Below are positions 10,833-19,592 of a DNA stretch of 52,974 nt, piece by piece (positions within the stretch are counted from its first letter, which is position 1; every line of letters begins with the position of its first letter). Location: positions 1-52,974 of the forward strand of contig JALLBK010000011.1 in the NCBI GenBank assembly GCA_036940085.1, read 5' to 3'. A program made the position numbers and the translations under genes. The DNA is from Discostella pseudostelligera (Eukaryota > Bacillariophyta > Thalassiosirophyceae > Thalassiosirales > Thalassiosiraceae). The notes below the pieces were generated by a model. The model saw only the letters and a list, made by a program, of their open reading frames with translations. It searched no databases and had not been told where the DNA came from.

Positions 10833-10940
10833 CTTCCCGCCGAAACCACAATTCTTTCCCGCCAAATATCCGATCGACAATATTTGGCGGGAAATCTCGG
10901 CGCATCGGCTTCCCGCCAAATATTTGATTTCCCGCCAAAT
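10833..10940. promoter_or_regulatory. Cluster of five E2F-like sites including a perfect palindrome
   Basis: In the divergent gap between the NPF protein (start 10514) and the HVA22-like gene (start 11060), CTTCCCGCCGAAA is at 10833-10845. TTTCCCGCCAAATAT at 10855-10869 faces its exact reverse complement at 10880-10894 across a 10-nt spacer. Further TTCCCGCCAAAT copies start at 10910 and 10929. All match the TTTSSCGC E2F consensus. Confidence 0.7.
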
Positions 10941-11059
10941 CGGCATTGTCGTCTGACACCGCGCCAACTCCAGACAATGACAATGGCGGATGGCGGAAGT
11001 ATCTCGGTACTACTCTCACTAACGTCGATCGGCGGTAGTAGTCACATTGCACCGGACAA

Positions 11060-12213
11060 ATGACATTCCAATCGCAAGTACTCCTCTTGGCTTCCATCCT
11101 CCACAAGTCTATCATTTCTCTTTTTGGATTTTTCATACCTGCGTTGTCGAGTGTGAAAGGTGAGCATGATGCAATTATTATTCGTGAAATCGACACTGCC
11201 TCTGCGTTCTAACCATGATCATTAATCGCCGATCAGCCGTGGTTCACAAAGACTCGGACGCCTACCATCAATGGAGCACCTACTGGCTCATTCTCCATTT
11301 GTATCTCATAATACTCTCTCCGATCCTAAATCTCACCCTACACCCAATTTTTCAGATCATTGCCGTCCTGTGGCTATCATTGCCACAACATCAGGGGGCA
11401 TTGGTAGTGTATGAACGAATTATAAACCCTTGGGTCGACCAATATGAAAGTAGAGTAGATGATGCCGTCGATGAGGCACATAGAGGCGTGAGGAGATGGG
11501 TGTGGAGTCGACTGGGGGGTATGACTTGGATATTGATGGGGGAAGGTGGAAATTTGGCCATGGGGATTGTGAATGTATTGATGATGACACTTCATGGGCG
11601 TAATAATTCTCCAGCGATGAACACTGCATCAGAAAGCAATAACGCAATTCCACCTTCCATGTCTTTAGGTCAGCTAGCCCCTCGGAAGTCAGTGAAAGAA
11701 GCGCTGAGTGAGAGTTCATCGTCAATGGGAGATTTCGCCAATCATTCCTTCGATCCAACCGATGAATTTGTCAATGACTTTATGTCCATGCTGCAACAAG
11801 GTTTGTATGTGCTTGCGAAGGTGGACAATGACAACGAGGTGACCAATGATGCAGAGGATACGAAGATTAGTCGACATGGCACAGAAGGGGGGTTCAAGCT
11901 CAGTACATTTTCATACACCGAAGATGAGAATGGCGCTTTTCTAATTTCTCAAGTTCCTATTGGATCTCCTGAGTTAGACATCGACCGAACAGCCCCAGCC
12001 AGATTACCGTTTGACAGCTTGATGTCACTGCGCTCGAATGGATCGAGGGGATTGATATTGGAATGCCACGGCGAAACAAACATCAATGCACCAGAATGTA
12101 AGCAGACGACGAGGTCAGAAATTATTTTGTCTGACGAAAGCGATCGAGAGATATTAGTGGGTGGGCTAAAGGCTTGCTTGCCGTGCATCCTGCCGCATAA
12201 GCTGAAGGCATAG
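11060..12213 (+). CDS. HVA22/REEP (TB2/DP1) family ER membrane-shaping protein
   Basis: Exon 1 is 11060-11159 and exon 2 is 11237-12213, 358 codons. Without exon 1 the protein would start inside the domain. The splice gives FFIPALSSVK|AVVHKDSDAYHQWSTYW, which fits the family's leading hydrophobic loop followed by the D..QW.tYW signature. Next come a hydrophobic hairpin, LWLSLPQHQGALVVYERII, and an amphipathic helix (QYESRVDDAVDEAHRGVRRWV). Such proteins curve tubular ER and act in vesicle traffic. The 200-residue Ser- and acid-rich tail is not part of the usual domain and I do not recognise it. The E2F palindrome cluster lies 120-230 bp upstream. Confidence 0.8.
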
Positions 12214-12265
12214 CAGTCAACACCAATTTTTCATCAAAGTATAACTAAAATAAAATCTTTACATA

Positions 12266-13861
12266 TTATGGTTCACTAGCTTGTGCCAAGCTCTCTTTTG
12301 GTTCACTAGCTTGCGCCAAGCTCTCCAGCATCTTCTTCGTTCCTTTTTTGCAACTGTGACCAGCTGTACACTGTCCTGACAGATTGTCCGCTGCAATTTC
12401 TTGCATCCGATCCATAATAATAGACCGAGCAAACTGCACACTATGGCTTGAAATTTTGAGTAGATGCATTGCACCGTTCCAAAGTTTCTTCTGCTCAAAG
12501 TACTGTTGAATGTATTCTTTCTTCGAAAGTCTCTTTAACGGATTCTTCTTGTCCAGGTCCTCATTGCCGGTAATCACATTGGCCATCCCCGCTGAAGTTG
12601 TCGTTCGCGCACGGATTGCGCCGGGCTTGAGATCAGAGAGCCGCGAGACACATTTCACTTCTGGACCATCACTGTGTTTGTTGCATTTTGCAATCTTTGC
12701 TGCGATTTCATCGTGCCGCAGATGATCGAATCCTAGTGAATCTCTACTTGCCTCAGCACCGTAACCAAACGTTAATCCAGGAGTGGAGCAACCCTTTTCT
12801 GAGTAGTAGACGAGATACCCGTTTTGAGACGTTTCATTGGCTGCAAGGATCTCGGGCGTTTCAGGAAATGGACTCAGTGGATGCCATTCAATTCGGCTCT
12901 CGATACACCACAATCTCCAATGGTCACTCGTCTGATTACTGTTGTCGATTAATAAGTTTTTGCGAGCTTCCTCCTGCACCATTTGAATAAAATTCACGTG
13001 AATGCCGTCATCTGAATCTAGTCTCGTTTCAAGTAGCACCGCCCCATCTGCAGACAGATCATAGGCTTCTTCCGCAAGAGAGATATTGCCACTCCAAACA
13101 GTAGTTGCGTTATCATCCTTTCTCAAAAAGCTTTCAAAAGGAATTTTCGGCCTGCCATATCCTTCTGGGTTATCATTGCTACCAATAAGAATGAAGTTGT
13201 CCCTGCCTTCCAATAATTGTTGCAATCTAAATACAATTGAAGGATGCAGTTCAGGATCCGCGCGAATAATCCATACAAAGTCCCTGTTTGTCTGCGCTAA
13301 CATGCTGGGCAAACAGAATGCCTCAAATAATGCAAGGCGAGCGAATCCTAACTCGAGCAGCCGAGATTGTTTCTGCATAAAACGAGTTTCCACTACGTGT
13401 ACTATTTTGTCTAGCTGCTGCTTCCTGTCGGTGGTGCGTAGGGGTTCCAGCTTTATGTCAATTTTCTCCACCGGAATTATTTCCTTTTGAGTTATCGTCG
13501 TCTGAGACCTTTCTGATGCGGGTGAGTTGAGCTGTCGGCGAAGGAGGTCATCATTATTGTTCTGTATCGGCAACTGATGCGCATCCATACGAAAATACAT
13601 GATGCAGCAGTACATTGCAATCGAAATGAACCGTACCGAACGAGGAACTCGACGCAACAATAATGTGAGCTTTGCCACTCTGTTGTAAATCAGTTGATCT
13701 GTTCCCGACCTTCGAGATCCGTCGCGAATTTTGGACGTCGGAGTGCCTGGAAATCGATTTTCTTCGTCACATTTCACGGAAGACGGAGGGGAAGTACTCT
13801 GTATCAATGACAGCCTGCTGGTTGGTCGCCTGGACGGACCGATCGTCATTACTACTGACAT
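12266..13861 (-). CDS. Putative rhamnosyltransferase-like glycosyltransferase, type II membrane protein
   Basis: Single exon of 531 residues with an ATG at 13861. A short basic cytosolic tail and a weak membrane anchor (VRFISIAMYCCIMYF) precede HVVETRFMQKQSRLLELGFARL, FEAFCLPSMLAQTNRDFVWIIRADPEL and a DSDDGIH element, the pattern of the putative rhamnosyl transferase family (PF11316-like). It is probably a Golgi enzyme that decorates glycans or glycoproteins; donor and acceptor are unknown. The last 19 residues are a duplicated ESLAQASEP unit made by a 30-bp tandem repeat. It is convergent with the HVA22-like gene, with only 52 bp between stops. Confidence 0.65.
   Translation of the reverse strand: MSVVMTIGPSRRPTSRLSLIQSTSPPSSVKCDEENRFPGTPTSKIRDGSRRSGTDQLIYNRVAKLTLLLRRVPRSVRFISIAMYCCIMYFRMDAHQLPIQNNNDDLLRRQLNSPASERSQTTITQKEIIPVEKIDIKLEPLRTTDRKQQLDKIVHVVETRFMQKQSRLLELGFARLALFEAFCLPSMLAQTNRDFVWIIRADPELHPSIVFRLQQLLEGRDNFILIGSNDNPEGYGRPKIPFESFLRKDDNATTVWSGNISLAEEAYDLSADGAVLLETRLDSDDGIHVNFIQMVQEEARKNLLIDNSNQTSDHWRLWCIESRIEWHPLSPFPETPEILAANETSQNGYLVYYSEKGCSTPGLTFGYGAEASRDSLGFDHLRHDEIAAKIAKCNKHSDGPEVKCVSRLSDLKPGAIRARTTTSAGMANVITGNEDLDKKNPLKRLSKKEYIQQYFEQKKLWNGAMHLLKISSHSVQFARSIIMDRMQEIAADNLSGQCTAGHSCKKGTKKMLESLAQASEPKESLAQASEP
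12270..12326. repeat. 30-bp tandem repeat at the 3' end of the glycosyltransferase gene
   Basis: Two copies of a unit beginning GGTTCACTAGCTTG start at 12270 and 12300, with one substitution over the shared 27 nt. They stay in frame and repeat the peptide ESLAQASEP at the C-terminus. Confidence 0.85.
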
Positions 13862-14466
13862 TGGTTGATTTGAAAGGATTACCTATTGGTGCTGCGGGCC
13901 ACCTACTCTGGCTGCGGATGATAGGATGGTAGGAGTATCTATTTGTGGAGAAGGCCTGCGTGCGGATGATGACACACCTTTAATGTAGAACCTAACCTAA
14001 ATAGATGGAATGGCAAAGGGAAATGGGAAATGGAAAATGGAACAAAAACAGAGGCGGAAGGCAGAAAGCGTCTGTTTTACCGTTGGCGATGGAATTGGGT
14101 GGCGAATGCAAGAGAATGCAAGTAGGGCAGGAGAAAGGAAGAAATAGCGAGAGAAAGCTTCGCAGGATATTATTTGTCGGAGAAGACAGACCATGACGTC
14201 ATTTTTACAGCGCTGGCGTCAGAGAAAATATGGCGGGAAAAGCGATTTGGCGGGAGAGTGCTGAGGATTCGACTGGATCGATCGACCGCACTGACACGTG
14301 GCACATATTTGGCGGGAGAGGCTGAATGACTCGACTAAAGTGCATACACGTGGCAAAGATTTGTTGGAATTGCAATGCAGGCGGTGGCCGGCGGCAACAA
14401 GAGAGCAAAGATCCAGATGATGTTGCGATGCTACTTTTGACTTTTGATCATGGCAAAATAAGAATG
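13862..14466. promoter_or_regulatory. Upstream region of the glycosyltransferase with E2F-like and G-box elements
   Basis: No gene is seen. TATGGCGGGAAA is at 14229-14240, ATTTGGCGGGAG at 14245-14256 and again at 14307-14318. G-boxes (ACACGTGGCA) are at 14294-14303 and 14346-14355. The elements lie 370-490 bp upstream of the start at 13861, so they could instead be relics of the neighbouring pseudogene's regulation. Confidence 0.5.
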
Positions 14467-15721
14467 TTATAGCATTGAAATAGCTCTTACAAAGTTTTCT
14501 ACAGGCCTCCTACGACGAAACTTGGCCTCACCAACCAGTACCATGACACGCCTTTCAATCTTCGTCTCAACATTTGTCGAGAGTGGGAGTTCCCTCTTTA
14601 CACAGAAGCAAACAACATCACACAATTCCTCATCCTCACTAGAATGACTTACTTTGTCATTGTCCCAGACCTCAACACAAATTGCATCGTTCACAAAACA
14701 GGTTTGACAAAGTTGCATCGAAACAATACCAATCTCATTTTTTGAGATTCCTCCTTATGCTTATTGTTCTTGTTCAACTGATACAGAGCAACATGACGCA
14801 AGACACCTCGTAGAGCATACCCAAGGGTGCACAATCCATTCAGTACAGGCCTACTCTTTGCATGTGCAGTGTCTGAAGAAAGAAGACTACCATGCACATG
14901 AATCGGGTTATAATCACCGCTCAGCTGGTATACCAGTGCTGCATTGATACCGCTGTCCGCTCATTGGATATGTCTCTATTGATTTCCCTCACTGTAGGGA
15001 TCTTATTGCATTAGCTTGTTGATCCAGTATGGTTATCAGATTCAAATTTGTGCAATGGTGCCGAAGGAGTAGTTGTCTTCAACGGGACAACCAAATCACA
15101 GTCAAGGCCTACAATCAACGCCACCACCTGAGCTGTAGCAATACACTTTCCAAATTAATAGTACGTAGTTTCAGATGTCACCAAGGTTCCCTTATTCTGA
15201 GGCTCAACAGATACAATCTTCGTCTCAAGTCATACTTGTGTGGGTGGGTCAAGCGAATTGAAATAATCATCCGTGAACAATTTAATTTCGTCATGCAATA
15301 TCAAACTCTGTGATACATGAAGTATTGGCAATCTTTGGATCCGTCTTATATCAATATCTTGCTGTGAGTAGTCCACATTTAGTTCCATCCTCAAGATGGT
15401 GCATCATAGATTCCGGGGGAAAAGACCGTATACCAAATGAAGTATGTGGAGTCTGCGTGCATTGTATTCCATCATCCAAGTGTTGATGCTTCCTTTCAGT
15501 GACAAATGACAATGCAAGTAGGAACAATGATGGAAATACTTCAAGATTTTCCTCGTATACATAACATAATTCACGATCATTGACATCATCATCATCAATA
15601 CGGAACATTCGCTGCCACACCCGATTCCAAGTGCATACATCATAAGATCACATTTGGTGAACTGCACCACGAGATATTTTTTGGTTGCAGCGAGTGGATC
15701 ATTTTTCAGTGTCATGTTCAT
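14467..15721 (-). pseudogene. Decayed peroxisomal enoyl-CoA hydratase 2 (MFE-2 hydratase/ECH2)
   Basis: Read on the minus strand, conserved hydratase-2 blocks appear in the right order but in several frames: FTKCDLMMYALGIGCGSE (from 15721), ELCYVYEENLEVFPSLFLLALSF, IRSFPPESM, LPILHVSQSLILHDEIKLF, then LVYQLSGDYNPIH near 14900-14935, RPVLNGLCTLGYALRGVLRHV, RCNFVKPV and ICVEVWDND. LSGDYNPIH holds the catalytic Asp and His of the family. The frame is broken by shifts near 15605, 15375-15400, 14952 and 14705, and by stops at 15232, 15157 and 15013. A working enzyme would hydrate 2-trans-enoyl-CoA in peroxisomal beta-oxidation. So many lesions argue for a true pseudogene rather than read errors. 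A functional copy is expected elsewhere. Confidence 0.8.
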
Positions 15722-16310
15722 GTTGATTGCGATCTGTCAATGTAGTGTAGTCAGTGGTGGATATTATTGAGTTCCATACTGCCATGCAGAGAGTTATAGA
15801 AAGATGATGCTTGTGTTGTCCATTCCATGGGTACCATCAACAACTGTAAAGCTGCAGAATTGATAATTGGATTCTATTCCGGAGAATTGTTGCGCGAGTA
15901 TTTGGATTTGGACGGCAGCGATGGCAATGGTAATCTGGGTGTGCATTGCCAATCTCCCCGTCCTGCTGTGACTTTGACGGCTATCGGCTAATCAGACCTG
16001 TCGTCTTGACCTTGACCCAAGTTATTGGCGGCTGTGGGTGTCGCAAGACTTCTAATGTATTGCTGGCAATTGCCTTTGTCATTGATATTATTGTCGGTGT
16101 GTGGCCAGATAGATGTGGCCGGCCAGTTTCTTGGGGCAGTTTCCCCCAAAAAATAATGTCGTTCCCGCCAAAAGGGACAAAGAATTAGCGGGAAGATGAT
16201 TACACGTGGCATGTCTCTGCATACACGTGGCAGATTTGGAAATGTTTTGGCGGGAGGCGTGATCGACGCATTAAAGCAAGTATCAACCACACCATGGACA
16301 TCAGGACATG

Positions 16311-16354
<44 letters not shown>

Positions 16355-16447
16355 TAAGCCAATATTTAGCAATAGACCACCCATCATCGATCACCGCACC
16401 TCTATCCCCAATCCAAACCCCAGCAGCAGCCACCAGCTTCCTCTCGC
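15722..16447. promoter_or_regulatory. Biotin ligase upstream region with E2F-like site, G-boxes and a 7-bp repeat
   Basis: The stretch 15722-16140 shows nothing I recognise. Then come GTTCCCGCCAAAAG at 16161-16174, ACACGTGGCA at 16202-16211 and 16223-16232, and TTTTGGCGGGAG at 16245-16256, about 200 bp upstream of the biotin ligase start. The same G-box/E2F combination appears at 14294-14318. Confidence 0.5.
16312..16353. repeat. Six tandem copies of CCACCGC
   Basis: A perfect 7-bp microsatellite with six units, between the E2F/G-box module and the biotin ligase start. It is probably part of the 5' leader and is expected to vary in length between strains. Confidence 0.9.
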
Positions 16448-17851
16448 ATGGCAAGAGCAATCGTACGCAACAGGCATTCGAAGAAGCAAAATATTCGAAG
16501 ATACGAAATTAATCGAAAGCTGTCCGCCACTCCAAGCACATCCATAATATCCGCCATTATTGCATTGCTAACTTCAATAGTTTGTGGTGGTGGCGGCGAG
16601 AGGATTGCCATCGGCATCGCTGGATTGGGGCGGACCTCACGGGCTGCATTTTTTGGTGGGCTGCTAGGAAGTATAATAAGCGAGCGAACGAAGAGACGAA
16701 AGTTTCACCCTCCGTTCGTATCGGCGCTTCCTGAGGCAGGGCATTGCACTTCAACTTCTTCCTTCGATGATTCCACATCATCATCGCATCAGATGGAATC
16801 ATGCAACGATAACACCAACAGAAGAAGAATCAACGTGGATCTACGCTCATCAAAGACAGCACACCCAAACGATACCAGTTTATGGATGTATCATGTTGAA
16901 TCTACCACATCCACCATGGATGTAGCCAAGAGCATCGTGAGAGACATGAAACATCTTGTAGATGAGGAAACTGATACACCAACAACGGATTATGACGTGA
17001 CGAAGCCAACAGCATTTATGATCTCGGCAACTTCCCAATCGCATGGACGAGGTACAACACAACGTAATTGGAAAAGCTCCCAAAAAGGTAATGCCTTGTT
17101 TACAATTGGTATTCCACTCTCTTCTTGGACAGACGGTTTGAAGGATAAGAACAATGGACAGATGGTTCCACTTACATTATTACCGTTAAAAGTTGGAAGT
17201 TTGGTGGTATTTCATGTTCAAAGAGTGTTGAACGAATGCGCTTTGAAATTCGTCGATGAAACACAACAGACACTAATGATGCCGAGGGTAACAGTAAAAT
17301 GGCCCAACGATGTGCTTCTTCGCACATCACCTACTCAAGGAATCGATTCCCACAAAAAGATTGCGGGGATACTTATCGAATCCTCGCAGGATTGGTTCCT
17401 CATCGGTATTGGCATCAATGTTGGATATTCCCCAACTATCCCGTTGGAAGGTGCAGATTATGGGAGACAGGCCACCTCAGTGTCGGACTATTGCCGTGCA
17501 GTCATTGCAATAGAGAAGGACAACACGTACGATGGAACCATCGACGATGAAAAGACCTATGAACACTATTGGATTCAAGTATCCAAGAAACTGGCAAGAG
17601 ATATAGCGTTTGACTTGCACTCATGGTTGCATGATCCGTTGTCATCTCAACATTACTACAACACGCACTCGGGAGAAACGATTCTGAATCAATGGAAATC
17701 GTACATCGATTGGGATATGGAGTTGGTATTGCGAGATACACCACTTCGAGAACGTGTATCGCTCAAGTCGATACTAGAGGATGGACGTGTGGTTGTGCAG
17801 GAGGTGGAGACGGGGGTGACACGAACACTTGTTTCGGATTACTTTCTGTAG
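16448..17851 (+). CDS. Biotin-protein ligase (BirA/holocarboxylase synthetase type)
   Basis: Single exon of 467 residues. The enzyme activates biotin with ATP and attaches it to carboxylases such as acetyl-CoA carboxylase. Family landmarks run in order: HVESTTSTMDVAK, the biotinyl-AMP loop region SHGRGTTQRNWKS, NALFTIGIPL, VKWPNDVLL, KKIAGILIESS and FLIGIGINV. The last 50 residues form the usual small C-terminal beta-domain (DGRVVVQEVETGVTR). The first 120 residues are not conserved and hold one hydrophobic stretch (IISAIIALLTSIVCGGG), so organelle targeting or a membrane anchor is possible. The ATG at 16448 is the first in frame. Confidence 0.88.
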   Translation: MARAIVRNRHSKKQNIRRYEINRKLSATPSTSIISAIIALLTSIVCGGGGERIAIGIAGLGRTSRAAFFGGLLGSIISERTKRRKFHPPFVSALPEAGHCTSTSSFDDSTSSSHQMESCNDNTNRRRINVDLRSSKTAHPNDTSLWMYHVESTTSTMDVAKSIVRDMKHLVDEETDTPTTDYDVTKPTAFMISATSQSHGRGTTQRNWKSSQKGNALFTIGIPLSSWTDGLKDKNNGQMVPLTLLPLKVGSLVVFHVQRVLNECALKFVDETQQTLMMPRVTVKWPNDVLLRTSPTQGIDSHKKIAGILIESSQDWFLIGIGINVGYSPTIPLEGADYGRQATSVSDYCRAVIAIEKDNTYDGTIDDEKTYEHYWIQVSKKLARDIAFDLHSWLHDPLSSQHYYNTHSGETILNQWKSYIDWDMELVLRDTPLRERVSLKSILEDGRVVVQEVETGVTRTLVSDYFL

Positions 17852-17921
17852 TAGTTATGTTCACGCTTACTGCATAATAGCCCAAAGACAGTATCTTTGC
17901 AGAGCACTGTGCAACCGTTCG

Positions 17922-18977
17922 TCAATCATTGTGAGAACTTTCATTTGAAGAAGTTACAGGGTCAGCCCAGTATAGCAATCTTTCTACCAAATCAGCCTTT
18001 TTGCCAGATATCTTCATCCCCCTTTGCCGTAATTCATCCTTCAACTGCGCACATGTCATGTTTTGCAATTCTTCCATGGCGTAACTGTCTCCTTCATCGT
18101 CCCCACTATTGCGTATTTGCCGGTGATCTGGTTGAATGCCAACGGTGGACGACTCTTCTGCTATAGATAATGCCTCCTGGATTTCAAGGGCAAGTTCCAT
18201 GTCAAAGTCGGCCACCGTCTCGATTTCATTGGCAACCTTTCCTTTCATATCAGGAATGAAATTGCCTAAGTTGGCGGGTGGATTCTGTACAACCTTTTCT
18301 ATCTGTGACTGAACCTGCTGAACAATTCCATCAGTCACCGTCATAGCTGCCTGCATTGCCTTGTAAGTTAACTTCTCCACATTTTGTTCTACCCGCTTGT
18401 CGATGGCTTTCAGTTTTCTCTCAATCTTCTTTGGAGCATTAATGCCTATATTTCTCTTTTTAACCTGAGATGCCATCTGTAGAGATCGTGAGTGATCAAT
18501 ATAAAGCTGAATGTCCGCCATATTCATTAAATATTCTCTATCGTCATCGTCATACAGTTCATTTAAATCCAAGCCAAGTGAGTATGCTGCATCCAATGCT
18601 TCTGATGTGCAAGGAGGTTGAGAAATCTTCCAAGCATGATACTCTACATCTGCTGCAGTGATTTTTGCACCTGGCTGTTTCGACGAAGGTTGGACTGCGC
18701 TAATGTCAAAACCGTATTGATTGGCAAGAACTTGCGCTAAAGCGGAGTGTTGAATGACTTGCGTTGGAATATCTACGTTGGTGGTTTCTTTCCCATTATT
18801 AACAGATCGAGCACGCAACTGAGGTAGTAATCCGAGGTGTTTGGACCATCGTCCCGTATGCTGATATAGGCTACCAACAGTGAGCGTATCAATCTTAATT
18901 GAAAAAGATGATGATTGAGAAACGAATGCGGCAAGGAAGTACCCGATAATTCTAATGACCATCGTGGGTAACATCAT
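17922..18977 (-). CDS. Plastid-type protein with E3-binding-like segment and C-terminal SAP domain
   Basis: Single exon of 351 codons; the first ATGs are at 18977 and 18974, with only a GTG upstream. A signal-like segment (VIRIIGYFLAAFVSQSSS/FS) has a Phe after the likely cleavage site. Residues about 78-116 (SALAQVLANQYGFDISAV, KITAADVEYH) read like the peripheral-subunit-binding domain of 2-oxoacid dehydrogenase E2 chains. The middle is helical and charged. Residues about 305-340 (MTCAQLKDELRQRGMKISGKKADLVERLL) form a clear SAP motif, which usually binds DNA. No lipoyl or acyltransferase domain is present, so it is not an E2 enzyme. A plastid nucleoid role is a reasonable guess. Confidence 0.7.
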   Translation of the reverse strand: MMLPTMVIRIIGYFLAAFVSQSSSFSIKIDTLTVGSLYQHTGRWSKHLGLLPQLRARSVNNGKETTNVDIPTQVIQHSALAQVLANQYGFDISAVQPSSKQPGAKITAADVEYHAWKISQPPCTSEALDAAYSLGLDLNELYDDDDREYLMNMADIQLYIDHSRSLQMASQVKKRNIGINAPKKIERKLKAIDKRVEQNVEKLTYKAMQAAMTVTDGIVQQVQSQIEKVVQNPPANLGNFIPDMKGKVANEIETVADFDMELALEIQEALSIAEESSTVGIQPDHRQIRNSGDDEGDSYAMEELQNMTCAQLKDELRQRGMKISGKKADLVERLLYWADPVTSSNESSHND

Positions 18978-19592
18978 AATTGCCACGCCGCACTTTCTGG
19001 TTCAGTGAGATGGCAAAAAATGAGGCGCCCAAGTTGATATGGTGCTCCTCCGCTCTCGAGAGAAGGCTGGTCAGGAATCGGACTCGGTGTTTGTCCCAAA
19101 TCGGAGATCGAACGCTAAATAGAGTTAATGATGAAGCGGATGAGGTAAAGGTTGATAGGAATTTTGATGTTGAATTGATTCCATGCTGAGCTGAGGTGGA
19201 GCTCGAGAAGTACTAGTTGTTGCCTGTAGCGCTTCATGTAGGAATCAATATTTATTAATCCGCGAAAGACAATATTATCGAACCTCGCAATCCTCTCTCA
19301 TGATGTTGTTGGACTCGTCCCAACAGAAGCCAGAGGATTAGAGTGTTGCGATGCCTTACCTAAGTCAGTTTGTCTACACCTGTTTTACTTTGTTCAATCA
19401 GTGAGTGAACAGTCATCATGAATGCTACCGCTGTTCATTTACACTAGAGTAGATATATGATTGGCAAATGTGAAACATTGGTGTCAAGGGAATACTTCGT
19501 TGAGGATCATGGTAGACTTTACATAATATACATGAGCATGCCTCTGCAATAGTACAAGGAGATAAATGATATGCACATCCACACGACACCGG
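18978..19592. other. Intergenic, no feature recognised
   Basis: The stretch holds the promoter side of the SAP-domain gene and the 3' flank of the sugar transporter. The longest open frame (plus strand, 18980-19189) has no recognisable motif. No E2F-like GGCGGGA core is present. Confidence 0.5.

Noticed and set aside
11215..11236. ATG at 11215 as the start of the HVA22-like gene
   Set aside because: It lies in the intron between 11159 and 11237; using it removes the conserved start of the domain.
14691..14897. Minus-strand open frame as a small gene
   Set aside because: It is the HGLCTLG-type segment of the same hydratase-2 pseudogene, following the active-site motif in another frame.
15351..15721. 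Two overlapping minus-strand open frames as separate small genes
   Set aside because: They are frame-shifted pieces of one hydratase-2 sequence, so they are reported as a pseudogene.
16312..16353. CCACCGC repeats as a CRISPR-like array
   Set aside because: The units are 7 bp with no spacers, so it is a simple microsatellite.
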